64,000 nt of DNA, from the IMG/VR virus record IMGVR_UViG_3300021375_000013, positions 1 through 64,000 of that record, one strand, 5' to 3'. The DNA comes from a virus. The notes below the pieces were generated by a model. The model had not been told where the DNA came from, made no database searches, and saw nothing but the letters and a program-made list of their open reading frames with translations. A program made the translations under genes and the position numbers. This document shows positions 29,386 through 39,500 of this stretch, piece by piece (the stretch's first letter is position 1; the number at the start of each line of letters is the position of its first letter).

Positions 29386-29844
29386 ATGTACTTAAAAGTT
29401 TCAGGTTCAACAATAATTTATCCATATTCTATTCAAATATTAAAGAATGAGAATCCTACCATTAGTTTTCCAACAACTATAAGTAATGATTTACTACAAT
29501 CATACAATGTGTATCCAGTTGAGTTGAAAAGTAGTGGGTACGATACTGATGATACAAAAGATGTAACTGAAGTTACACCTACTTTATCTGGTTCGGTTTA
29601 TATACAAACATATGAAATAACTGATGCGGATACTGAAACAATAAACAAAAGAAAGGAAATCAAATGGTCAGAAATAAGAAGTACAAGAAATACTTTATTA
29701 TCGGAATCAGATTGGACACAATTTCAAGATTCGCCAATAACAGGTTCATCATTAACGGATTGGCAAACTTACAGACAATCTTTAAGAGATGTAACAACAC
29801 AATCAGACCCATACGATATTACTTGGCCAAACAAACCTTCTTAG
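29386..29844 (+). CDS. Phage tail-fibre assembly chaperone-like protein (152 aa)
   Basis: The C-terminal half matches the phage tail assembly chaperone family (Phage_tail_APC type): IRSTRNTLLSESDWTQFQD, then DWQTYRQSLRDV. The R-N-x-LL-x-x-SDWTQ and W-x-x-YRQ-x-LRD signatures are clear. The N-terminal ~90 residues are beta-rich and unassigned. Proteins of this family are normally encoded next to the fibre or adhesin they help fold, which fits its place after the giant fibre and BspA-like genes. An out-of-frame stretch overlapping its 3' end has no support as a gene. Confidence 0.75.
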   Translation: MYLKVSGSTIIYPYSIQILKNENPTISFPTTISNDLLQSYNVYPVELKSSGYDTDDTKDVTEVTPTLSGSVYIQTYEITDADTETINKRKEIKWSEIRSTRNTLLSESDWTQFQDSPITGSSLTDWQTYRQSLRDVTTQSDPYDITWPNKPS

Positions 29845-29866
29845 AAGTTAAAAGATATTTATTTAA

Positions 29867-29874
29867 TATTTATA
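29867..29874 (+). promoter_or_regulatory. Candidate late promoter element TATTTATA
   Basis: An exact octamer in the 52-nt gap after the chaperone gene and 22 nt before the next ATG (29897). A near copy, TATTTATT, lies just upstream at 29856-29863. Confidence 0.6.
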
Positions 29875-29896
29875 TCAAAGAAAAGGTAATTATCAT

Positions 29897-30229
29897 ATGA
29901 GAATAGACCAACCCAGTTTTTCCGGTTCGATTACACAAGCTCCATCGGCATATGCTGATTTGAGTGGTTCGTTTACTGGTTCATTTACTGGTTCACTTAG
30001 TGGTTCATTTATTGGAGATATTACAGTTGAACAAGCTGAATTTACTAATTTAACTGTAAAACAAACATTAAACGTTGGTACACAAAATACCGATGGTGGT
30101 GTAAATATTATTAATAGTGGTTCAGTTCAAATAAGTGGTTCAATAAATGTAACAAATGGAAACGCATTTACAGTTGAAGGTGTAGATGTATTGGATTCAG
30201 CGTTGGCATTTTCAATAGCATTAGGATAA
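29897..30229 (+). CDS. Small Ser/Gly-rich virion protein (110 aa)
   Basis: Not assignable to a named family. It has the SGSFTGSFTGSLSGSF turn pattern and short strands (LTVKQTLNVG, GSVQISGSINV) seen at the start of the giant fibres, so it looks like a stand-alone piece of that beta-prism-like repeat material. It is first in the operon behind a candidate late promoter, 4 nt before the next gene. Likely a minor structural protein or fibre connector, by inference. Confidence 0.7.
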   Translation: MRIDQPSFSGSITQAPSAYADLSGSFTGSFTGSLSGSFIGDITVEQAEFTNLTVKQTLNVGTQNTDGGVNIINSGSVQISGSINVTNGNAFTVEGVDVLDSALAFSIALG

Positions 30230-30233
30230 AGAT

Positions 30234-30566
30234 ATGGCAAATGTATTTAAAAATAGTATAAAAGGACCTGCAGGAACAGGTGGTTTGGGTGTTTACACAA
30301 CACCAGCTGCTACAGCAACTACTGTTATTGGTGTAAATGTAGCTAATATTATATCTACAAATATTTATGTAGATGTACAAATAACCGATAGTTCTGCTGG
30401 AGTTACTAAATATTTAGTAAAAGGGGCAGTTATCCCCAATGGTTCATCAGCAGTTTTAGTTGGTGGTGACCAAAAAGTAGTTTTGGAAGCAAGTGATTCG
30501 ATAACTGTAACATCAAATGTTGATAATTCGGCAGATGTTATTTTATCAGTATTAGAGATATCATAA
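30234..30566 (+). CDS. Small beta-rich virion protein (110 aa), uninterrupted version of the 16384 protein
   Basis: The order of elements is a short N-terminus, GVYTTPAATATTVIGVNVANI, a strand with VDVQITDSS, IPNGSSAVLVGGDQKVVLEA, and a terminal ILSVLEIS. These align with the outer parts of the 286-aa protein at 16384 (STILLSAQITN, IPAGDSLSPIVAGKLVLEQQ, LSILES). A similar small module occurs in marine T4-like phages next to fibre genes. A virion role is likely. It sits tightly between the 29897 gene and the 3,156-aa fibre gene. Confidence 0.7.
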   Translation: MANVFKNSIKGPAGTGGLGVYTTPAATATTVIGVNVANIISTNIYVDVQITDSSAGVTKYLVKGAVIPNGSSAVLVGGDQKVVLEASDSITVTSNVDNSADVILSVLEIS

Positions 30567-30576
30567 ATAGAGGTTA

Positions 30577-33500
30577 ATGGAATACGGAGGAAAGAACCCA
30601 AACGGAATCAATCAGGTCAGTCAAAGTTTACTTTCGATTGATGTTCAAGGTATAGAACAATTAAACATATCAACCTCATCGGTTGATATTAATACGTCTT
30701 TGAATGTTGAAAGTGGAATAACTGCATCATCATTTACTGGTTCCTTCACTGGTTCATTCAAAGGAGATGGTTCTCAATTAGAAAGTATTCCAACTACTGC
30801 ACTTACTGGTGATATTGGTAGAATAGCTGAAGGTTCAGCAACCGCATCAGTTTCAAATGGTACTTCATTCGAAGTAAATGTACCTACAAACATAACTGGA
30901 GATACAAATATAGTTGGAGATATATCAGCATCTGTATTTAGAGGTGATGGACAAGGATTATATAATATTCCAGCTGATGCATTAGGTGATATAGATAGAT
31001 TAAAATCAGGTTCAGTAGAAGCTATAATTTCACCTGATGGTGGATTGAGAGTAGAAGCTGGTGTAACTGTAAGGGATTATCTTATCGTAACTGGTAGTAG
31101 TGTATTTAAAGCAACTGCACAAGTAGGAACCGATTTAACAGTAACAGGTTCTGCTGATATACAAAACGATTTAACTATTGGTAATAATTTATCAGTAGCG
31201 GGAAGAATAACTTCTCAAGAATTATTAACAACGTTTATTTCATCATCAGTAATTTACGCATCGGGTTCGAATGTGTTTGGCGATGAAACAACCGATACAC
31301 ATCAATTTACAGGTTCAGTATTAATTAAAGATTCGGTAGTAATTCCAGTCTTTAGTTCAGCACCATCTGGTGGTGTAGTTGGCCAATTATATTATAACAC
31401 TTCAGATACTAACATTTATCGTTATACTGCTGGTGGATGGGAACCTGCAGCTGGTACTGCTGGTACATCAGGTACAAGTGGTACATCTGGTAGTGGAGGA
31501 ACATCTGGTTCTTCGGGTTCAAGTGGAACTGCTGGAACTGGAGGAACTTCAGGTTCTTCGGGTACAAGTGGTAGTGGTGGTACATCTGGTTCTGGTGGTA
31601 GTTCTGGTACTGACGGTTCTGAAGGAACCTCAGGTAGCGGAGGAACTTCTGGTTCTGGTGGTACAAGTGGTTCTGGTGGGACAAGTGGTTCTGGTGGAAC
31701 AAGTGGAACATCTGGAAGTGGTGGAACAAGCGGAAGTGGAGGAACCTCAGGTAGTGGTGGAACAAGTGGTTCTGGTGGAACAAGTGGAAGTGGAGGAAGT
31801 AGTGGTTCTGGTGGAACCTCTGGTTCAAGTGGCTCTTCTGGTTCATCAGGTAACGATGGTGTAGATGGTAATGATGGTGTTGATGGAGATGATGGTACAT
31901 CTGGTGTAGATGGTACTGATGGTACATCAGGAAGTGGTGGTACATCTGGTTCAAGTGGAACATCTGGTACATCTGGTTCTTCAGGTGAAGATGGTGCTGC
32001 TGGTGAAGGTGGTACTCCTGGTACATCAGGTTCTTCTGGTTCAAGTGGAACAAGTGGTAGTGGGGGAACATCAGGTTCATCTGGTTCATCAGGTGAAGAT
32101 GGAACATCAGGTTCATCTGGTTCATCTGGTACATCTGGAAGTAGTGGTACATCTGGTAGAGATGGTGCTGCTGGTGAAGGTGGTACTCCAGGTACATCAG
32201 GTTCTTCTGGTTCAAGTGGTACTTCTGGAAGTGGAGGAACATCTGGTTCTGGTGGAACATCTGGTTCAAGCGGTAGTTCTGGAACAAGTGGTAGTGGTGG
32301 TACATCGGGTACTGCTGGTAGTGGAGGTTCATCAGGTACAAGCGGAGCAACTGGTGCTGATGGAGAACAAGGTGTAGATGGAGATGATGGAACTTCGGGT
32401 TCATCTGGTTCAAGTGGAACAAGTGGAAGTGGAGGAACATCAGGAAGTGGAGGAACTTCAGGTTCATCTGGTACATCAGGTAGTGGAGGAACAAGTGGTT
32501 CAGCTGGAAGTAGTGGAACTTCTGGAACTGGAGGAAGTGGAGGAACATCAGGTTCTTCGGGTTCATCTGGTACTGCTGGTAGTGGTGGTACATCTGGTTC
32601 AAGTGGAAGTAGTGGAACTTCAGGTAGTGGAGGTACATCCGGCTCTGGAGGGACGAGTGGTTCTGGAGGTACAAGTGGTTCTGGAGGAACTTCGGGTTCT
32701 TCGGGTTCATCTGGTACATCTGGTAGTGGAGGTTCTTCTGGTTTATTAGCATTAACTGGTAATACTGATAATGGTGTAATCACACTTAATGGTTCAGCAC
32801 CAAATGGAACTGTTGAAAGTAATCTTACTTTTGATGGTACAACCCTAAACATAACAGGTAATCTGAATGTAACAGGTACTCAAACAATTGTGAATACCGA
32901 AACTATTCAGTTAGCAGATAATATTATTACTCTTAATTCAAACTTTACAAGTGGTACTCCTTCGGAAAATTCTGGTATTGAAGTTTTAAGAGGTTCATCA
33001 GCAACTAAACAATTTTATTGGAATGAATCATCAGATACATGGTATGCCGATTCAACATTACAATCAGCTGGAAATTTAATTGCTGGTGCTACAAATAAAA
33101 CTTCTAACACAGTAGTTCAGGCATTAGCAGACCAAAGTTATAGAGCAGGTTTTGAGGCATATGGTAATGGTCAAGGTACTGGTTATCTTTATGTAGGACA
33201 GTCTGCAACTTATGGTGGTGGTATTTCCTATAATGGGGATGGTTCACCTGCATTTGTTGGTGGAGAGAGTTCTGACCGAATTACTTTCTTTAATAGAAAT
33301 AATGGTACAAATACTGAAGTATTTAGCTATTCATATAATGGTACTCAAGTAGACTTTAATGGTACAATAACCGCAGCAAATATTAATACTGGTATAGGTA
33401 CAACTGAAGTTTATTTAATGAATCAAAACATTAGAACAACCGATGCAGTAACATTTTCTACGGTAAATACTGGACAGGGTGATAATGAGTTGTACGCAAT

Positions 33501-36500
33501 GAACCAAGCGGTTCGTACTTCGGATAATGTTACTTTTGCTAGAATCGATGTAAATGAATATCTAAGACACACTGGTGATACCAATACATACATCCGATTC
33601 AGAGGTGATGATGTACAAATGGTAGCTGGTGGTAGAAATATCATTAGAATGGATGAGGGTACAGACCCAGATAACGTACAATTAGGAGATTCAACTACTC
33701 AAACATATACTGAAGGACAATTAATTGTTGGTGATACATCTCCAACATATACTATAAACGATAATACTCCATTAGTTGGTTCAAATACTAATAATGTACT
33801 ACATATCGATGGTTCAATTCAGTTAAAAAATAATAACGATGCTATCGTATTCGGTAGAGGTACTTCTTCATTTATGAAAGATGAAGAAATTGGCTTCGGA
33901 TGGGGTGGTGGTTGGTACATGACCGATGTAACTTACCTAAGAGTAAGAAATAATAAAATTCTTTACTCAACTGGTGAGATGTGGGCTAGTAGATTTAATG
34001 ATGTGAATGATACTTCATATTATGGTGATTTCGCATCTACATCAAGACTAAATAATCTTGATGTTAATCATTTTGGTATAAACAATAGTAGTAGTGGAAC
34101 AAGAGATGGTATATCTTTATATGGAGGACATTCAACGGGTGAACCTACTTATGGTATTTTATTTACAGGTACATCTTTAGGAACACATGGTGGTGTAACT
34201 GGAGATTGGGCTACATACTTTACAATGAGTAACACTTCTAATAGAGGTTGGATATTCAGAAGAGTAGGTAGTGGTAATGCTGCTAGTATTTCAGCTGCTG
34301 GTTTAGGACAATTTAATGATAGTGTTCGTGCACCAATCTTTTATGATACAAATAATACGGGAAGATATCTAAATCCAAATGGAACATCGTCTCTTCAGAC
34401 GATTAATATGAACAATGCTAATCTTACCAATGTTAATAATATTACAATAAATGACCCTGGTGCTGGTGAAGGTATTCAATGGTTAAGTGGTAATGATTGG
34501 AGAATCTATGAATCTCCTGATAATATGAGTAATGCAGCGGGTAATTTACAATTTACTCAAGGTACTACATTTAGATTTAGAGTAGATACATCAGGTAATA
34601 GTTGGTCATCAGCATCATCCAGAGCACCAATATTCTATGATTCGGATAATAGTGGATATTATCTAAATCCTGCATCTACATCTAATTTAAATGCAATAGA
34701 TGTAAATGGTACATTGGATATTAATAGTGGTAATCAAATTAGATTATTTACATCAGCTGGAAATAATAGAGGATTTATCCAATCAACTGATACAAATGAT
34801 GCACACTTAATTATAGCAACATCTGGTGGTGAAGATATTTCATTCAGAGATGGTGGTTTAGGTGGAGATTGGAATGTAATTATGAGAGGTGATGGTAATA
34901 CTTTGTTTAGAAGTTCTACACAATCACCAATTTATTACGATAGAGATGACACAAACTATTACGCAAATCCTGCTGGAACTTCTGTATTTAATGGATTAAC
35001 TGTTGGTGGATATAATGTTCTTACTGGAGGAAATTTAGAAGATTACACTTCAAATATAGAAAATGGTTCGTTCTATAACATTACGGACTCAATGACTTCT
35101 GCTGAAGTAAGAAAACAACTTGGTAATACATCTAGTAAAATAGAAAAAATAGATGATAACACTGCTCCTGCGGAGGGTGCATTTAAAGTTACTGGTTATT
35201 TAGGATTTGATGATGCTAGATATATTAAGATTGATAAAGAATCTCAATATACTTTTGAAGTTTGGATTAAGGTAGTTGATGGTGGTGATACCAACCAAAG
35301 ATTATATATGGGTTGGACAATGTATGATAGAAATAAATCATCATATGGTAACTCTAAAAGATATTGGGGTTCTGGTGGAACTCAATTCGATACTAACACT
35401 AACACAAATGGTTGGTATAAAGTAACTGGAAAAATAAAAGGTGATGGATTCCATGCAGATGCTCAATACGCTAGACCAGTACTTCTTTTTAATTATTCAT
35501 CAAATGTGGGTGTAACTCATTATTGTGGATTAAAACTTTATAAATCAGAGCAGAGTCTTGGTAGATTAAGATTACATGGTAGTTATGGTAATAATGCTGC
35601 ATATGTTCATAACTTAACTGACCAAAGATATCCATACATCGAAGGTGGTGATAGTAATACATTAAGAATACAATCAAATAGTGGATATGTTGATTTTGGA
35701 GCAATGAATACTTCACATCTTCATATGTACACCGATAGAGGTTCATTCTACACCAATAAAATGATGTACATTCTTGGTGGTACTGAATTAAGACAGGGTG
35801 ATGTTAGGGCATCTATATTCTATGATAAAGATACTACATCAAGATATCTGAATCCAAATGGTACATCAAGAGTAAACGAAATTGAAATCACCGATACTAT
35901 AAGAATGACTAATTATGGTATTGGTATTACTGGTACATATACATCGACAAGATTACAAACTATCTTTAATATGGATGACCAGTATTCCATCGCACAAGAT
36001 GGTAATGCTACCAATAATGCATATGGTTTATATTGGTCTCACCCGAATGCAGGTTCATTAGGTGGTGCTAACAACTTAAATGACCATGGTTTATTGATTA
36101 TCAATAATGGTTCATTTAGAGCGGCAATATCAAGTAGAGCAGTATTTAGTTCTGATGTTAGAGGTACACAATTCTATGATTACAATAACACAGGATATTA
36201 TGTAAATCCAGCTGGTCAATCTCATATGAATACTCTTACCTTAGCAGGTAATAGAATTGGATTCATCAATCCAGCATTTGATGCTGAAATTAGAGTATCT
36301 GATAGTAACCCAGATGGAACTGGTGCAGAATTTACATTCTATGGTGATACTGGAGCTAGAAATGCACAACTTTCAGCTGAAGTAGGTAGTTTTAACGCAA
36401 GAGTTAGAACACCTATAATGTATGATTACAATGATAGTGGATATTATGTTGACCCTAATTCACTTACTAATCTTAATAACTTAACTGTACAAGGTACATT

Positions 36501-39500
36501 AAACTTAAATGGTACTGTTGATTTAGGTGATGATTATGAAATAGATGTTCATAAAACAATAGCTATTAACTCAACATTAAATGCAAGTGGAACTCAAGCT
36601 CGTAGATTTGAAATTGCTAGAATTGCAATGGATTATAACGATTGGAATGGTACTGGTACATTTGAAGTAGAATTACATGAACAATATTATGGTAGAGGTT
36701 CTAAAAAGACATACCAAGTATTTTGGGGATATAACAACGCTTACCAAGTAAGATTAGTTGATGCTAATATTTATGGTAACAATCATTTTAGAGTAACGAT
36801 TGGTTCCCCAGTAACAATTAGTGGTGATATTAGATATGTACCTGTTTATGTAGATGTAAGATACTATACTCAGGTAAAAGCAAGAGTTAGAACTACTAGG
36901 TCTGTAACTTATACTGATAATACACCTGCTAGAAGTTGGGCATATATAAATAAATCACCAGGTGCATCTAACATAGGAGATTTTAGTGCTGATAATATTA
37001 TTTATAAAACTGAATCAAATATTGCAGCAGATATTTTCTATGATGCAAACAATACTGGTTACTATGGTAACTTCGCCTCTACATCTTATATGAATGATGT
37101 AAGAGCTAACATTTTCTACGAAAGAGAAAACACCGCATACTACTTTGGTAGTTCACAGGGTGATGCAAGAATGCGTAACGTTAGATTTAATGAAGTTAGA
37201 ATTGAAAACGGCGTTACAATTCAATCTGTAAATGGTAATGGTAGAATTTATCTTGGTGGTAACTTCCACATAGATGCTCAAAATGGTAATGATTTATACC
37301 TCAACTATTATTCTGGTCGAAGAACAAGAACTTACTATTCATCAAATAGAGAAGCTTGGAGGTCTGATACTGACGGTATTGTTTATGCATTCAACCAACA
37401 TCGTTCACCAATCTATTACGATTATAATAATACAGGTTATTACTCTGACCCTTCAGGCGCTTCTAATTTCAATACATCTATAAGAGCAACTGAGATTTAC
37501 GCAAGAAACTGGTTCAGAAACGATAATAGTGGTGAAGGTTTATACAACCAAGCAACTGGAATGCATTGGTATTCTGATTCATCATCTCGTTGGAGATTAT
37601 ATTCTGGTAGTTCATCAACTGCACAAATTTTATTCACAACATCTGGTAACTCAGCTAGAGGATATGTTTACGCAACTAACTCAAATGAAATCGGTTTCTT
37701 AGATGCTGGTGGAAGTTGGGCAATGAGACATCAAAATGATAATGGTACTTATTTCTATACTGATAATAGTACATTAGAATTCAGAGTAGGTAGAGATACC
37801 GTAACTGGTAACTATGGTACTGTTCAAACTTCATCTACTAGAGGTGGTTGGGGTGGATACTCAATCAATGGTGGTTGGGTGTTTATGCATGACCACTCAA
37901 ACGCAGCTGGTATCTTTAACGATTACGAAAATGAGTGGGCTATCTATATGTTGAGAAACTCATATGTTGAGTTGATGTACAATGGTACTTGGGAATTGGC
38001 AACTCGGAGTGGATATGGTTTAGCTAGAGGTTCAATGAGAGCACCTCTATTCTATGATTCTAATGATACTGGATATTATATAGACCCTAATTCAACATCG
38101 AATACTGCACTTCGTATGAGAGGTGGAGCATTATTTGGACCAAACCAAAGTTGGGGTGAATACCTTGCAGTTGGTGGTAATGGTAGATGGACTAGTTCTT
38201 ACGCAAGTGTTGCTTCAACAAATGGTAACTTACACTTAGATGCAAGAAGTGGAAGAAGTATGTACCTAAACTGGTATACTGGTGGTACTGTTTATGTAAA
38301 TGGTGCAATGCAAGCAAACATTTACTACGATAGAGATAGTACTTCTTATTATGGTAACTTTGCTTCTACATCTTATATGAATGATGTAAGAGCTAATATT
38401 TTCTATGATAGAAATAATACCGCATATTACTTTGGTAGTGGTTCTGGTGATTCTAGATTCAATAGAGTAACTGGTAATTACTTCATCAATGATGGTTCAG
38501 TATCATCAGATGATAGATTTGGTATATTCTGGTCATCTGATAGAAGTGAAGCATACGCAATCTTTAGAGAATCAGGTGGATGGTCTTATAGATATCCTGA
38601 TTTAAGAATCGCATTCCATACGGGTATTAAGTTTGGAGCAAACTCATCTTACAATGGTATGCGTTTCTACAACGATTACAATATGGCAACGCAGGTGATG
38701 TCTGTTAACAACGCTACTGACCCATTGGGTGGAAACAATGTGTATGTTAACTACAACCTACAAGCTGGAGATTCGTTAAGAGCACCAATCATTTATGATT
38801 CAAATAATACTGGTTATTATTTCAATGGTGCATCTGCACACTCTACGAGATTCGAAGGTGTGAGTAATAGAACGATGGCTTATATGGGATTACCTGGTCA
38901 TACGAGAAATAGTGGTGAGTATTATAGAAGTAGACCTCGTCAAACTGGTGATACTAACTATTGGACTGGTGCTTATGGTTGGGGTAGACAGGATATGAAT
39001 GTTGTTTCAACTTGGGGTTCTGGTTTCATCGATTCTTGGAGTAATCCAGGTAACCAACCTTCAGGTACATCTCACTGGGTAGGGATGCAAGCATTCCACT
39101 ATCGTAGTTCAAACACAGGTGGTTATGGATGGCAAATGGTTGGTGGACCAATTACCAACTTGAGATTCAGAAGTTCTTGGAGTGGATGGAGAAGTTGGAG
39201 AACTATTCCTGTTCTTGATGAGAATAGTAGTAATGGTGGTTCAATGTATGCTGGTAGATATTATGATTCAAATAATACTGGTTACTACACAGACCCCGCA
39301 TCTACATCTCAAATGAGTAGTATATATGTAAACAATTGGTTTAGAGCACAAGGTTCAACAGGTCTTTACTTCCAAGATAGAGGATATGGACTTCGTTCAG
39401 TTGGTGATGAAGGTGGACAATACGGAACTGTTTCTACATATGGTAGTATAAACGGATGGGAAGGATGGTCAATGAATGGTCGTTCACTATTAATGCACAA

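Noticed and set aside
29664-29900. A 78-codon + strand frame overlapping the end of the fibre chaperone gene
   Set aside because: It overlaps a well-supported gene for most of its length, runs over the 29867 promoter, and has no family pattern.
24435-32742. Short-period repeats that might be a CRISPR array
   Set aside because: The period is 9 nt, coding, with variable synonymous sites; there are no spacers or repeats of CRISPR length.
31422-32852. A 476-codon open frame on the minus strand, rich in Pro/Glu/Val
   Set aside because: It is the mirror of the Gly-X-Y array (GGN codons read backwards give Pro). Other long frames in all phases over the arrays have the same cause.
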